From the NCBI RefSeq assembly GCF_014204895.1, contig NZ_JACHMF010000001.1, forward strand, positions 496,001 to 560,000: DNA of 64,000 nt, read 5' to 3'. This DNA comes from Paractinoplanes abujensis (GTDB lineage Bacteria; Actinomycetota; Actinomycetes; Mycobacteriales; Micromonosporaceae). Position numbers and translations under genes: made by a program. Shown here one piece after another: positions 8,253 through 17,677 of the stretch (its first letter is position 1; every line of letters starts with the position of its first letter). The notes under the pieces were generated by a model, which did not search any database, was not told the DNA's origin, and saw only the letters and a list, made by a program, of their open reading frames with translations.

Positions 8253-10253
8253 ATGGTCATGGTCGACGAGACCGTCCTGGCCGATCCGGATCGCCTCGGC
8301 GCGGTCCGCACGGCAAAACACGCGCTGCCGGCCCTGCCGCTCGCCCCCGACGCCCTGGCCCGGCTGGCCGCCCGCCTGCTCGAGGCGCCCGAGGCCCAGC
8401 TCACCCTGGTCGACCGCGAGGGTGTGCTGCTGGCCGGCGGCCAGGGCCCGCCCGACGCCGACATCGCCCGCTGGGCCGTCTCGGCCGGTGAGGCCGTGCA
8501 GCGGGCGGACCCGCCGTCCTTCCTCGCGGTCCCGGTGCTCGACGGGGCCGGGCTGCCGGTCGGTGCGCTGGCCGTCCTCGACCCCGCCGCCCGCCGCTGG
8601 ACCGGCGAGAACGCCCGCATCCTGACCGAGCTGACCGCGCTGGCCAGCCCCGGCGCGAGCGCCTCGTTCCTGGCCTCGCTCATCGACAACCTGCCGGTGG
8701 GGGTGATCGCCTGCGACGCCGACGGCGACATCGCCGTGGTCAACCGGCCCGTCCGCGAGCTGATCGGCCTGCCCGCGGACGCGGCCCCGCGGCTGTATCC
8801 GACCCGGGCCACCGGCGCGCTGTTCGACGCCGGGGGCCGGGCCGTCCCGTGGCGTGAGTCGCCGATCCAGCGGGCCGCGCGGGGTGAACGCGTCGACACC
8901 GACCTGGTGGTGCGGGTGGCCGGGCGCCGCGAGCGGATCATCACGGCGACCGCCCAGCCGATCCTCGACGACGACGGCCGCCGCCTCGGGGCCGTGGCCG
9001 TCGCCCGCGAGGTCACCGCGCTGCGCCGGGCCGAACGGTTCCGCGACTGTCACCGGGCCGTCGAGGAGGCGCTGAACGTGGCCGGCTCGGCCGCCGAGGC
9101 CGCGCCCGGCGTGCTGGCCGCGCTGGGCACGACGCTGGGCTGGCCCGCGGCTGAGCTGTGGCTGGCCGACGAGGACTCCGGTGAACTGAGCGTCGGCGGC
9201 CGCTGGTGCGCGCCGGGCCGCGGCCTGGAGGAGGTGCTGACGTTCACGCCGATCAAGGGGTCCGGCATCACCGGCCGGGTCTGGGCCACGGGCCGGCCGA
9301 TCTGGGTGCCCGACATCGCCGACTCGGCCAGCCTGCGCACCCCGCTGGAACGCCGCCGTGCGGCCGCCTGCCTGCGGGCCGGGCTGCGCACGGTGCTGGC
9401 CGTGCCGGTGCGCGACGCCGACACCGTGCTGGGCGTGCTGACCTGTTACGGCGACGCCCCCGAGCCGCACGAGGATCTGCTGGCCCTGCTGCTCGACGGG
9501 GTGGCGGCCCGGATCGGGGTGTACGTGGCGCTGCGCCGGGCGGAGGCGCTGGCCCGGCAGTTGTCGCGGGCCAAGGACGACTTCATCGCGCTGGTCAGCC
9601 ACGAGATGCGCACCCCGCTGACCTCGATCGTGGCCAGCGCGTCGATGCTGGGCGACGAGCAGTCCGGGCTCGACGAGGAGAGCCGGGCCATGGTCGACGC
9701 CGTGCATCGCAACGCCACCAGCCTGCGCGCGGTGGTCGACACGCTGCTCGACCTGGCCGGGCTCGACTCCGGGCACGTGGCGCTGCGCACCGAGGAGGTC
9801 GACCTGGCGCAGATCGTGGACGCGGCGCTGACCGCGGCCCGGCCGCACGCCGTGGCCAACGGGGTGCGCCTGCGGCACGAGCGCGACGAGCCGCTGCCCA
9901 TGGTGGGCGACCCGCACCGGCTGCGTCAGGTGGTCGACGACCTGCTGGCCAATGCGATCAAGTACAGCCCGCGGGGCGGCGACGTCGAGATCGAGCTGGT
10001 CGAGCGGGCCGGGATGGCCGAGCTGACAGTGGCCGACCACGGCATCGGCACCCCGGCCGAGGAGCGCGACCGCGTCTTCGACCGCTTCTATCGCGCCAGC
10101 AACGTGCGTCACCAGGGCATCGCGGGCAAAGGGCTGGGGCTGAGCCTGGCCCGGGCGATCGTCGACCTGCACGGGGGCACCATCCGCCTCAGCGGTCACC
10201 CGCCGCACGGCACGACGGTTCTCATCCGGTTGCCGATCTCGCCCAGGCCTTAG
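8253..10253 (+). CDS. GAF-PAS-GAF sensor histidine kinase
   Basis: 666 soluble residues. A GAF-like region (about 25-130), a PAS domain (about 140-255), a second GAF (about 265-425), then HisKA with LVSHEMRTPLTS (His450) and an HATPase_c domain with ANAIKYSP, ADHGIGTP and GKGLGLSLAR. This is the VicK/PhoR-type kinase core. The ATG at 8253 is used, though MVDETV six bases later is possible. It is followed 68 bp downstream by a receiver-domain gene, probably its partner, and preceded by a single-domain receiver. Confidence 0.92.
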   Translation: MVMVDETVLADPDRLGAVRTAKHALPALPLAPDALARLAARLLEAPEAQLTLVDREGVLLAGGQGPPDADIARWAVSAGEAVQRADPPSFLAVPVLDGAGLPVGALAVLDPAARRWTGENARILTELTALASPGASASFLASLIDNLPVGVIACDADGDIAVVNRPVRELIGLPADAAPRLYPTRATGALFDAGGRAVPWRESPIQRAARGERVDTDLVVRVAGRRERIITATAQPILDDDGRRLGAVAVAREVTALRRAERFRDCHRAVEEALNVAGSAAEAAPGVLAALGTTLGWPAAELWLADEDSGELSVGGRWCAPGRGLEEVLTFTPIKGSGITGRVWATGRPIWVPDIADSASLRTPLERRRAAACLRAGLRTVLAVPVRDADTVLGVLTCYGDAPEPHEDLLALLLDGVAARIGVYVALRRAEALARQLSRAKDDFIALVSHEMRTPLTSIVASASMLGDEQSGLDEESRAMVDAVHRNATSLRAVVDTLLDLAGLDSGHVALRTEEVDLAQIVDAALTAARPHAVANGVRLRHERDEPLPMVGDPHRLRQVVDDLLANAIKYSPRGGDVEIELVERAGMAELTVADHGIGTPAEERDRVFDRFYRASNVRHQGIAGKGLGLSLARAIVDLHGGTIRLSGHPPHGTTVLIRLPISPRP

Positions 10254-10267
10254 CCACCGTCGGTAAA

Positions 10268-10304
10268 CGTCCGATGAAGCGAGTACAGGGACTTCATCCG
10301 GACG
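10268..10304 (+). promoter_or_regulatory. Hairpin between kinase and response-regulator genes
   Basis: CGTCCGATGAAG (10268-10279) pairs with CTTCATCCGGACG (10292-10304) with one bulged base and a 12-base loop. It sits directly after the ACCGTCGGTAA motif and ends 17 bases before the next ATG. It may be an operator or an intercistronic RNA structure that sets the kinase/regulator ratio. Confidence 0.45.
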
Positions 10305-10321
10305 GTTTGGCGGGGGAGAGA

Positions 10322-11485
10322 ATGACGAACGTGCTGGCGCCGGAGACCGGTGCGGCCACCAGGCCGACCGTGCTGCTCGTGGACGACGAGTCCGCGATCC
10401 TCGACACGCTCTCGCTGCAGCTGCGCCGCGACCACAAGGTGCTCGTGGCCGGGAGCGGCGCCGAGGCGTTGCGCCTGCTCGCCTCGTCCGGCCCGGTCGC
10501 CGCCGTGATCAGCGACCTGCGCATGCCCGAGATGGACGGCGTCGAGCTGCTGCGCCGGGTCCAGCTCGAATACCCTGACACCACCCGCGTGCTGCACACC
10601 GCGCAGAGCGACCTGAGCGCGGCCATCGCGGCCATCAACGACGGCGGCGTCTACCGCTACCTGGCCAAGCCGGTGCCGACCGACGAGCTGCGCAGCACCG
10701 TGCAGGAGGCGGTGGAGCTGCACGGGCGTTCGACGGCCGACCGCCAGCTGCTCGACAAGACCCTCAAGACCAGCCTGCAGGCGCTGTTCGGCTGTCTGCA
10801 GCTGGCCAGCCCGCTCGCCTTCGCCCGGGCCGGCCGCATCCGTACGCTGGTCTCCGAGCTCTGCCACGAGATGCAGCTGGACGCGCTGTGGGAGATCGAG
10901 GTCGCCGCCATGGCCTCCCAGCTGGGCGCGGTCACCCTGCCGCCGACCGTGCTGGCCAAGCTGGACAAGGGCCTGCCCTGCACCGAGGAGGAGCAGGCCA
11001 TGGTCGACGGCATGCCCGGCGTCGCCGTGCAGCTGCTCAAGAACATCCCGATGCTCGAAGACGTCATCCAGATCGTCCGCGGGCTCGGCCTCAACCCGCC
11101 GCCGCACCCGAGCCCGCTGGCCGAGACCGCGGTCGACGTGATCCGTACGGCCATCGACTTCGAGACCCTGGAGAGCCGCGGCCTCGAGGTGGAGAGCGCG
11201 ATCACGGTGCTCGAGTGCCGCGACCACAGCGCTCTGCACGTGCTCTCCGCGCTGCGCAAGGTCAAGGGTTGCGTGCAGGTCAAGGAGAAGGTTCGCGGCC
11301 TGCGCGTGGTCGACCTCGAGACCGGCATGCGCGTCGCCGAGGACATCGTGGCCACCAACGGTCTCGTACTGATCGGCCGCGGCATGATCGTCACCGAGCT
11401 GCTGCTGGACCGGCTCAACAACTTCGCCCGCATGATCGAGATCATCGAGCCCGTGCTGGCCGTGCCGGGCGCACGAAGGTACTAG
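10322..11485 (+). CDS. Response regulator with degenerate HD-GYP-like output domain
   Basis: 387 residues, with a GGGGGAG ribosome binding site before the ATG. The receiver domain has DDES, Asp65 ([12 protein letters not shown]) and Lys116 (YLAKPV). After a helical linker, residues about 140-310 follow the outline of HD-GYP phosphodiesterases: [13 protein letters not shown] stands where LHDIGKI-IPD-L is expected. The HD and GYP residues are absent, so c-di-GMP hydrolysis is unlikely and a protein-binding output is more plausible. The 3' end overlaps the convergent HPt gene by four bases. Confidence 0.82.
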   Translation: MTNVLAPETGAATRPTVLLVDDESAILDTLSLQLRRDHKVLVAGSGAEALRLLASSGPVAAVISDLRMPEMDGVELLRRVQLEYPDTTRVLHTAQSDLSAAIAAINDGGVYRYLAKPVPTDELRSTVQEAVELHGRSTADRQLLDKTLKTSLQALFGCLQLASPLAFARAGRIRTLVSELCHEMQLDALWEIEVAAMASQLGAVTLPPTVLAKLDKGLPCTEEEQAMVDGMPGVAVQLLKNIPMLEDVIQIVRGLGLNPPPHPSPLAETAVDVIRTAIDFETLESRGLEVESAITVLECRDHSALHVLSALRKVKGCVQVKEKVRGLRVVDLETGMRVAEDIVATNGLVLIGRGMIVTELLLDRLNNFARMIEIIEPVLAVPGARRY

Positions 11486-11859
11486 CCCTCGGCCGCAATC
11501 TTCTCCAGCACCGGGTAGACCAGCGCCTGCTCGCAGGCGATGCGGCCGAGCATCAGATCGGGATCGGGCACGACGCCGTCACGGGCGGCGTGCTCGATCT
11601 CGGCGAACACCCGGGCCAGGCTGTCCGCCCCGATGTTGGTGGCCGAGCCCTTCAGCGCGTGCGCGTGCTCCCGCAGCATCCCGGGGTCACCGCCGCGCAG
11701 CAGCTCGGCCAGCTGGTCGACGCCGGCCGGGTTCTTCTCGAGGAACGACCGGACCAACCGGCCCAGCAGCGCCCGCTCGCCCGGCCCGGGATCGTCACCG
11801 GCGATGTCGGCCAGCCGCTCGCGAACCTCGTCCTCCCGGCTGCGCTCCATGCGCTCCAT
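11482..11859 (-). CDS. Stand-alone HPt phosphotransfer protein
   Basis: 125 residues forming one HPt helical bundle. The motif [14 protein letters not shown] carries the phosphoacceptor, His67 by comparison with the family's AHxLKGSA. No kinase or receiver domain is attached. HPt proteins relay phosphate from a hybrid kinase receiver to a final response regulator; candidates for both are encoded at 4866-6794, 7743-8165 and 10322-11485. A second in-frame ATG lies three codons after the chosen start. Confidence 0.88.
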   Translation of the reverse strand: MERMERSREDEVRERLADIAGDDPGPGERALLGRLVRSFLEKNPAGVDQLAELLRGGDPGMLREHAHALKGSATNIGADSLARVFAEIEHAARDGVVPDPDLMLGRIACEQALVYPVLEKIAAEG

Positions 11860-11886
11860 CCTGCGTCGCCGCGTTCCCGCCGGGGG

Positions 11887-12014
11887 CGCGAACAGCCGAA
11901 CTTCGCCGCTTCCCCGCGGAGGCGCGAACAGCCGAACTTCGCCGCGTCCCCGCGGGGGCGCGAACAGCCGGATTTCGCCCGCGTCCCCGCCCGGGGCCGC
12001 GAACAGCCGAACGG
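11887..12014. repeat. 36-bp minisatellite upstream of the GGDEF-EAL gene
   Basis: Units begin at 11887, 11923 and 11959 (36, 36 and 39 bp) with a partial fourth at 11998. Each opens CGCGAACAGCCG. The array fills the gap between the divergent HPt and GGDEF-EAL genes and ends at the latter's presumed ribosome binding site. Confidence 0.88.
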
Positions 12015-12020
12015 AGATCG

Positions 12021-14345
12021 GTGAATAGTCCTACTCCACCGCCCGCGGCTGCCGATTGTTCCGGGGTGGCCATCATGCGGGAACCTCTGAAGTACGTGCT
12101 GGCCGCCACCGCCGTCCTGCTCACGGGCGCGCTGTGGTTCCTGACCCGGATCGGGCCGGACGCCGTGGCGTACCTGTTCATGCCGATCGGCGGGGTGGCC
12201 GGTGTCTGGTCGGTCGTCGCGCTGCTGCGCCACGCCCGGCTCGACCCGGCGGCCCGCCGCTTCTGGCGTCTGCTGCTGATCGCGCTGACCAGCGTCGCCG
12301 GCGGGTACGCCTGGCTGGCCGTGCGCGCGTTCCGCATCTCCCCGGAGCTGCCCACCATCGGGCCCGGCACCGTCGTGCCGGCCGCGTTCGGCATCCTGGT
12401 CGCCATGTGGGCCGTGGGCCGCGTGCCCGTCGGCATCACCGGCCGGCCGGAGCGCCGCAAGCAGCTCATCGACCGCGCGATCGCCCTGGTCAGCGGAGGC
12501 GCGCTGATGTGGGGTCTCGGGCTCGCCCCGCTCGTCACCAACCAGCACAACTACAGCGGGCAGGCGCTCGCGCTGATCGGCCTCACCTACCTGCTCGGCC
12601 TGGGCGCGGTCGTCAAGGTCTCCTACATCGCGGGCGGCCCGGTCGACCGGGTGGCGCTGCGGCTGCTGGCCGGGGCCGCCATCGTGGCCGCCGTCGTCGC
12701 CCAGCTGGCCTTCTACGGCGACGAGGGCACGCTGCTGGCCCAGGCCGTGGTCATGCCGGCCGCCTTCGGGCTCGCCGCGGGCGCCGCGTACCGGCAGTGG
12801 ACCCCGGGCCACGCCCGCCCCCGCGGCGCCAACACGTGGCTGCCCTACCTCTCCGTCCTGGCCATCGACGCCGCCCTGCTCGGGGTGCTGAGCGGCGGGC
12901 TGGACTGGACCGACCGCGTGGTCATCGTGGCCGTCGTCGTGCTGACCGCCCTGATCGCGGTGCGCCAGCTGCTGGCCACCCGCGAGAACCGGCGGCTGAT
13001 GCGCGAGAAGCGCGCCACCGAGGACCGGCTGCGCCACGAGGTCACCCACGACGGCCTGACCGGCCTGGCCAACCGCGGTCTGTTCCGCGAGCGGCTGGAC
13101 ACCGCCATCGGCGCCGGGAACGCCACCGTGCTGCTGGTCGACCTGGACGACTTCAAGACCGTCAACGACTCCCTCGGGCACGACGCCGGCGACGAGCTGC
13201 TGGTCGCGGTGGCCGCCGCCCTGCGCGGCGCGGCCGGGCCGGACGGCCTGGTGGCCCGGCTCGGCGGCGACGAATTCGCCGTCCTGCTGGCGCGGGCCGA
13301 GGCCGACGGCGAGACGGTCGCCGACCGCGTGATCGACGCACTCTCGGAGCCGGTCGGGCCGCACCGCCTGCTCACCCACTGCAGCGTCGGCATCGCCGCC
13401 GCCACGCCCGGGATCGGGCCGGACGAGCTGCTGCGGCACGCCGACATCGCCATGTACGCCGCCAAGCAGCGCGGCAAGGCGAACCGGGTGCGCTATCACG
13501 ACGGCATGGAACAGCCGGTGCTGGCGCACGCCCGGCTCGGCGGCGAGCTGCGCCGGGCCCTCGACGACGGCGAGTTCCGCCTGTTCTACCAGCCCATCGT
13601 CGCCCTCGACACGGGCCGCGTGATCGGGGTGGAGTCGCTGATCCGCTGGGACCACCCGACGCGGGGCCTGGTGCCGCCGAACGAGTTCATCCCGGCCGCC
13701 GAGGCCACCGGACTGATCGTGCCGCTGGGCCGGTTCGTGCTGCGCGAGGCCTGCCGGCAGGCGGTGACCTGGCTGGCCGAGTTCGGGCCGGACGCGATGC
13801 AGAAGATCGCGCCCAACGTGTCGGTGCGGCAGCTGCACGACCCGGACTTCGCCGGCGACGTGCGCGCGGCCCTGGCTGAGACCGGGCTGCCCGCCGACCG
13901 GCTGGTGCTCGAACTGACCGAGTCGACGACGCTGCGCGGCAAGCAGGTGTCGCGCACCCTGCACGAGCTGCACGCGATGGGGGTACGGCTGGCTCTGGAC
14001 GACTTCGGGACCGGCGAGTCGTCGCTGAGCCTGCTGCGGTCCTTCCCCGTCTCGATCATCAAGCTGGACAAGTCGTTCGTGGACGGCATCGAGCTCGACG
14101 AACCCGGCAGCCCGGCCGCCGAGGCCCGGCAGGCGGTGGCGCACGCCGTCGTGCAACTGGCGGGCGCGCTCGGCCTCGACACCGTGGCCGAGGGCATCGA
14201 GTGCCAGGAACAGGCCGACCGGCTGCTCCAGCTCGGCTACAACCTGGGCCAGGGCTATCACCTGGCCCGGCCGATGCCACCCGAGCGGATGACCGAGCTG
14301 CTCGCCCGCCGGCAACCGGTCGCGGCGGCGGGCGGTGCCCGATGA
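12021..14345 (+). CDS. Membrane-bound GGDEF-EAL c-di-GMP turnover protein
   Basis: 774 residues from the GTG at 12021 (GGAG four bases upstream); an ATG at 12075 giving [12 protein letters not shown] is an equally good start. Several membrane helices fill about 20-325. The GGDEF motif is intact (415-419, RLGGDEF) with no RxxD inhibitory site before it. In the EAL domain the signature reads ESL (538-540), but [22 protein letters not shown] and the C-terminal AEGIE motif are kept. Both synthesis and hydrolysis of c-di-GMP are therefore possible. It is probably the second-messenger end of the adjacent signalling cluster. Confidence 0.92.
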   Translation: MNSPTPPPAAADCSGVAIMREPLKYVLAATAVLLTGALWFLTRIGPDAVAYLFMPIGGVAGVWSVVALLRHARLDPAARRFWRLLLIALTSVAGGYAWLAVRAFRISPELPTIGPGTVVPAAFGILVAMWAVGRVPVGITGRPERRKQLIDRAIALVSGGALMWGLGLAPLVTNQHNYSGQALALIGLTYLLGLGAVVKVSYIAGGPVDRVALRLLAGAAIVAAVVAQLAFYGDEGTLLAQAVVMPAAFGLAAGAAYRQWTPGHARPRGANTWLPYLSVLAIDAALLGVLSGGLDWTDRVVIVAVVVLTALIAVRQLLATRENRRLMREKRATEDRLRHEVTHDGLTGLANRGLFRERLDTAIGAGNATVLLVDLDDFKTVNDSLGHDAGDELLVAVAAALRGAAGPDGLVARLGGDEFAVLLARAEADGETVADRVIDALSEPVGPHRLLTHCSVGIAAATPGIGPDELLRHADIAMYAAKQRGKANRVRYHDGMEQPVLAHARLGGELRRALDDGEFRLFYQPIVALDTGRVIGVESLIRWDHPTRGLVPPNEFIPAAEATGLIVPLGRFVLREACRQAVTWLAEFGPDAMQKIAPNVSVRQLHDPDFAGDVRAALAETGLPADRLVLELTESTTLRGKQVSRTLHELHAMGVRLALDDFGTGESSLSLLRSFPVSIIKLDKSFVDGIELDEPGSPAAEARQAVAHAVVQLAGALGLDTVAEGIECQEQADRLLQLGYNLGQGYHLARPMPPERMTELLARRQPVAAAGGAR

Positions 14346-14351
14346 GGGGCA

Positions 14352-14357
14352 TAGGGT
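14352..14357 (+). promoter_or_regulatory. -10 box of a likely leaderless transcript
   Basis: TAGGGT lies six bases before the ATG at 14364, seven bases after the stop of the GGDEF-EAL gene. It suggests that the two-gene unit 14364-15687 has its own promoter. Confidence 0.45.
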
Positions 14358-14363
14358 TTGGCG

Positions 14364-14879
14364 ATGGAAACCGCGGACGACGGCACCCGGACGGCACAGT
14401 CGCTGGGCGATGCGCTGGCGGCCGTCCACTTCGCCGAGCTGACCAACGATCAGGCGACGGCCCGGATCATCGACGCGATCGCGGGCTGGGCCGAGGGCCA
14501 GGGCTGGCGGGTCTATCGGCGGGCGCCCAGTGTGTTTCCGCTCCCGCCGCCGCTGCGCGGGCACTCGGTGCTCGACGTGGCCTGCGCCCGGCCGGGGGCC
14601 CAGCCGATCGCGATCGAGGTCGACCGGCTCGACCGGCCCCGCACTGTCGACAAGCTGCTGGCCGAGGCCGCGGCCGGGCGCATCGCGATCTGGGTGCGCT
14701 GGGGCGCGGGCCCGTTCACACCGCCGCCGCTGCCGGTGCACATGGTCACCCGGGCCGCGGCCCGCAGGTCGGGCGCCTGGCACACGGTGGCCGACCGGCC
14801 GCCGCCGCGGCATTCGCAGGCCCCGATCGAGGCCGCCGCGCCGCAGGAGCTGCCGTGGGGGCCGTCGGGAAACGACTGA
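14364..14879 (+). CDS. Uncharacterised protein with a possible nuclease-like core
   Basis: 171 residues, start METADDGTRTAQ. I do not recognise the family. Residues about 65-115 read as strand-strand-helix-strand: HSVLDVACA, then PIAIEVDRLD, a helix with a conserved-looking VDKLLAEAAAG, then RIAIWVRWG. This outline (Asp, then E-x-D, then helix and a hydrophobic strand) recalls restriction-endonuclease-like folds with Asp in place of the usual Lys; that is only a suggestion. The C-terminus is Pro-rich. It is followed after 19 bases by the next gene, probably in one operon. Confidence 0.6.
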   Translation: METADDGTRTAQSLGDALAAVHFAELTNDQATARIIDAIAGWAEGQGWRVYRRAPSVFPLPPPLRGHSVLDVACARPGAQPIAIEVDRLDRPRTVDKLLAEAAAGRIAIWVRWGAGPFTPPPLPVHMVTRAAARRSGAWHTVADRPPPRHSQAPIEAAAPQELPWGPSGND

Positions 14880-14898
14880 GGAAGGGGTCGGAGCGATC

Positions 14899-15687
14899 GT
14901 GAGCACTGGAGTGATCAACGCCCGGGCCGGGCACCCGGCGTCCTGGTGGGAAAAGTTCCTCACCGTCTCGGACCGTTTCGACGACGCCTCGGTGACCGAA
15001 CATCTGAGCGACGAGATCATCCCCAAGATCTCGTCGCGGCTGCTGCGGCGCGAGGCCGAACTGGCCGCCGACGTCGTGGTGCGCCACCTCAACCGGCCGG
15101 TCAGCAACGAGCTCTCCGACCGCGCGGCGCGGGCGATCGAGCGGCTGGAGGCCACCGTCGAGCGGCTCGATCAGCGCGCCGCCGACGACTCGGGCATCGC
15201 CGAGTCGTACGCGCTCTGCCACGTGCTGCGGGGCCGGTTCGCCGAGGGCGCCGCCGCGGCCGAACGGTTCGTCGGCACCGCGCCGATCCTCAAGGCGTTC
15301 GTCGAGGCGCTGCGGCTCGAACGGTTCGACATGGGCCTGGCCCTGCGTCTGATCCGGGCCGGGCAGAGCCCCGAGATCGCGGTGCAGTCCGGCCTGGCCG
15401 TCGGCAAGTACGCCTGGTGGCCGGACTGGCTGCTGACCGTCGTGTCGGACAAGGCGATGGCCGGCACCCTCGACGCCGAGACCATCAAGGCGCTCGACCA
15501 GTGCGCGTACGCCGAGCTGACCCCGACGCAGGCCCGGGTGGCCAAGCGGCTGCTGGGCGGCGACGACCAGCTGCTGGAAGCGACCGCGCAGCGGCTGGAG
15601 AGCCTGGGCGCGTTCGGGGCGGCGAGCAAGCTGCGCTCGGGCGACCTGATGGCGGTGGCCCTGGCCGCGCGGATGGTCCCCCTGTAA
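14899..15687 (+). CDS. Uncharacterised helical protein
   Basis: 262 residues from a GTG start preceded by GAAGGGG. No family recognised. The protein is largely alpha-helical with no signal peptide or membrane segment, starting around ASWWEKFLTVSDRFDDASVTEHL. The spacing of helical pairs in 70-250 could be a TPR- or HEAT-like solenoid. It probably forms an operon with 14364-14879. A 12-bp perfect hairpin spans its stop codon. Confidence 0.6.
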   Translation: MSTGVINARAGHPASWWEKFLTVSDRFDDASVTEHLSDEIIPKISSRLLRREAELAADVVVRHLNRPVSNELSDRAARAIERLEATVERLDQRAADDSGIAESYALCHVLRGRFAEGAAAAERFVGTAPILKAFVEALRLERFDMGLALRLIRAGQSPEIAVQSGLAVGKYAWWPDWLLTVVSDKAMAGTLDAETIKALDQCAYAELTPTQARVAKRLLGGDDQLLEATAQRLESLGAFGAASKLRSGDLMAVALAARMVPL

Positions 15688-15701
15688 GAGGGACCATCCG
15701 C
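15669..15701. terminator. Bidirectional hairpin between convergent genes
   Basis: GCGGATGGTCCC (15669-15680) pairs perfectly with GGGACCATCCGC (15690-15701), with a nine-base loop containing the stop codon. It can end transcription from both the 14364 unit and the ABC operon. There is no U-tract. Confidence 0.65.
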
Positions 15702-15707
15702 TTCGCC

Positions 15708-16853
15708 TCAGGCGCCGCCCTCGGTGAGGGTGACCTGGGCCGGCTGGAACGACGTGCCGTTGACGTCGACGCCGGCCGCCTTGGCCGCGGTGATGGCCTG
15801 GTTGATGTAGTCGTTGGTGAAGGCCAGGCCTTCCGGGGTCTTGGTCAGCACCGTGTCACCGGTCTGGTTCTTGGTGGTCATCGAGATGTCCACGGTCTGC
15901 TTCCAGGCGGCTTCGTCGATCACGCCGATGCCGCCGGGGGCGGGCCAGATCAGCTTGTTGGTCTCGTTGGTCTGCCACAGCTGGTGGCTCTTGCCGAGCT
16001 TGGAGCCCTTGGCCACCACCAGGTCGCGGCACTTCTCGGCGTTGTCGCGGCAGAACGCCCAGCCCTTGATCGTGCCGGTCAGGAACTTGACGGTCTGCTG
16101 CTGGTACGCCGGGTCGTTGAGCTTCTCGGTGTTGGCCCACACCGCGTCCTGCAGCATCGACGAGCCCTCGGTCTTCCAGTCGATGATCGAGAAGTCGTCG
16201 GCCGTGTACAGCTTGCCGGTGGCCGGGTTCTTGGCCTCCAGCAGCTGGGCGTACTCGTTGTAGCTCATCGCCTGGGCGGCGTCGATCTCCTTCTTGAGCA
16301 GCGCCTGCATGTCGAACTGCTGCTGCACGAGCGTGACGTCCTTACCCGGGTCGAGCCCGGCCTTGGTCATGCCCGCGAACAGCTCGAACTCGTTGCCGAA
16401 GCCCCAGTTGCCGACCTTCTTGCCCTTGAGGTCGGCCGCCTTCGTGATGCCGCTGTCCTTCCAGGCCACCTGGTAGGTGCCGGAGCGGCCGAAGATCTGA
16501 CCGACGTCGGTGATGCCGGCGCCCTGCTCGCGGGAGGCCAGCGCCTTGGGCACCCAGGCCACGGCGTAGTCGGCCTTGCCCTGGGCGAGAACGGTCTGCG
16601 GGACGATGTCGACGCCGCCCTCGAGCAGTTCCACGTCGAGGCCCTGCTCTTTGTAGAAGCCCTGGTCGACCGCGGCAATGTACCCGGCGAACTGGGCCTG
16701 GAAGAACCACTGAAGCTGCAGTTTGACGGGGCTGAGGGCGCCACCGCTGCCGCCCGGGGCCGGGGTGGCGGAGTCCTGGTCGGCGGTGCCGCAACCGGCG
16801 ACGAGCAGAGCAGACGCGGCGGCGATAGCAGTAAATATCCGGATCGGTCGCAT
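15708..16853 (-). CDS. ABC importer substrate-binding lipoprotein (SsuA/ThiY/NMT1-like)
   Basis: 381 residues. The N-terminal lipoprotein signal ends LLVAGC, giving lipidation at Cys21. The mature part begins VKLQLQWFFQAQFAGYIAAVDQGFYKEQGLDVELLEGG, the pattern of NMT1/SsuA/ThiY proteins that bind pyrimidine-, sulfonate- or nitrate-type ligands. It is the last gene of a seven-gene minus-strand operon that encodes two permeases, an ATPase and pyrimidine-ring enzymes, so uptake of a pyrimidine, hydantoin or N-carbamoyl compound is likely. The exact ligand cannot be read from sequence. Gap to the upstream permease is 59 bp. Confidence 0.85.
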   Translation of the reverse strand: MRPIRIFTAIAAASALLVAGCGTADQDSATPAPGGSGGALSPVKLQLQWFFQAQFAGYIAAVDQGFYKEQGLDVELLEGGVDIVPQTVLAQGKADYAVAWVPKALASREQGAGITDVGQIFGRSGTYQVAWKDSGITKAADLKGKKVGNWGFGNEFELFAGMTKAGLDPGKDVTLVQQQFDMQALLKKEIDAAQAMSYNEYAQLLEAKNPATGKLYTADDFSIIDWKTEGSSMLQDAVWANTEKLNDPAYQQQTVKFLTGTIKGWAFCRDNAEKCRDLVVAKGSKLGKSHQLWQTNETNKLIWPAPGGIGVIDEAAWKQTVDISMTTKNQTGDTVLTKTPEGLAFTNDYINQAITAAKAAGVDVNGTSFQPAQVTLTEGGA

Positions 16854-16912
16854 GGAGGTCCTCTCGGGGTTCGGTCGATCGTGCGGAGAGAGCGGAGAGG
16901 AAGCGAGACGGG

Positions 16913-17677
16913 TCAGGCGATGAGACGCGTACGCCAGGGCATCGCCAGACGTTCCACCAGCAGGGTGGTGAGATAGAAGACGAGTCCGAGCAGGCAGGCG
17001 CCGACCACGAAGGCCCAGGCACGGGGGTAGGCGGTGAACGCGGCGGCCGACGTGATCCGGGAGCCCAGCCCGTTCTGCAGGCCACCGAAGTACTCGGCGA
17101 CCACCGCGGCGATGACGGCGAGCGACGACGCCTGCCGCAGGCCGGTGAAGACGTGGGGGAGCGAGGAGGGCAGGCGCACCTTGACGGCGAAGGTCCAGCC
17201 ACTGGCCGCGTACGTGTGCATGAGCTCGTGGTGGATGGGGTCGACCTCACGCAGGCCGCGCAGCGTGTTGATGAAGACCGGGAAGAACACGATGATCGCG
17301 GCCACCAGCCGGCGCGGGATGCTGCTGGTCGACTCGAACATGTTGTTGAGGATCGGGGCCAGCGCGATGATCGGCAGCGCGTTGAGCACGGCCGCGAACG
17401 GCAGCGACACCTCCGACAGGGGCCGGAACCGGCTCGACGCCATCGCCGCCAGCACACCCACCACAGTTCCGCCGACCAGCCCGATCAACGCGTTGGTGCC
17501 GCTGGCCAGCGCGGCCTCCCAAACGTTCTGCCGCTGCTCGACCAGTTGCGCCCAGATGGCCGAGGGCGCGGGCAGGATGAACGGTGCGATCCGCCCGGCC
17601 GTGACGGCGACCTCCCACAGCACGATGGCGAGGACCCCGACGGCCACCGGCGGCAGCACGGCCCGGACCCACCTCAT
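16913..17677 (-). CDS. ABC importer permease (second of two)
   Basis: 254 residues starting MRWVRAVLPPVAVGV, with about six membrane helices and an EAA-like loop (YAASGWTFAVKVRLPSSLPH) that contacts the ATPase. It belongs to the SsuC/TauC/ThiX-type binding-protein-dependent permeases. Its start overlaps the stop of the ATPase gene by four bases, so translation is coupled. Together with 18450-19292 it would form a heterodimeric channel. Confidence 0.87.
   Translation of the reverse strand: MRWVRAVLPPVAVGVLAIVLWEVAVTAGRIAPFILPAPSAIWAQLVEQRQNVWEAALASGTNALIGLVGGTVVGVLAAMASSRFRPLSEVSLPFAAVLNALPIIALAPILNNMFESTSSIPRRLVAAIIVFFPVFINTLRGLREVDPIHHELMHTYAASGWTFAVKVRLPSSLPHVFTGLRQASSLAVIAAVVAEYFGGLQNGLGSRITSAAAFTAYPRAWAFVVGACLLGLVFYLTTLLVERLAMPWRTRLIA

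Noticed and set aside
13632..13640. ESL in place of EAL as proof of an inactive phosphodiesterase
   Set aside because: The other metal- and substrate-binding motifs, including DDFGTG and the NVS and ELTE motifs, are intact, so loss of activity cannot be claimed.
11652..15155. Minus-strand open frame of more than 1100 codons opposite the GGDEF-EAL gene
   Set aside because: High-GC antisense frame with biased His/Gln/Arg/Gly composition and no domain; the plus-strand genes have intact motifs.
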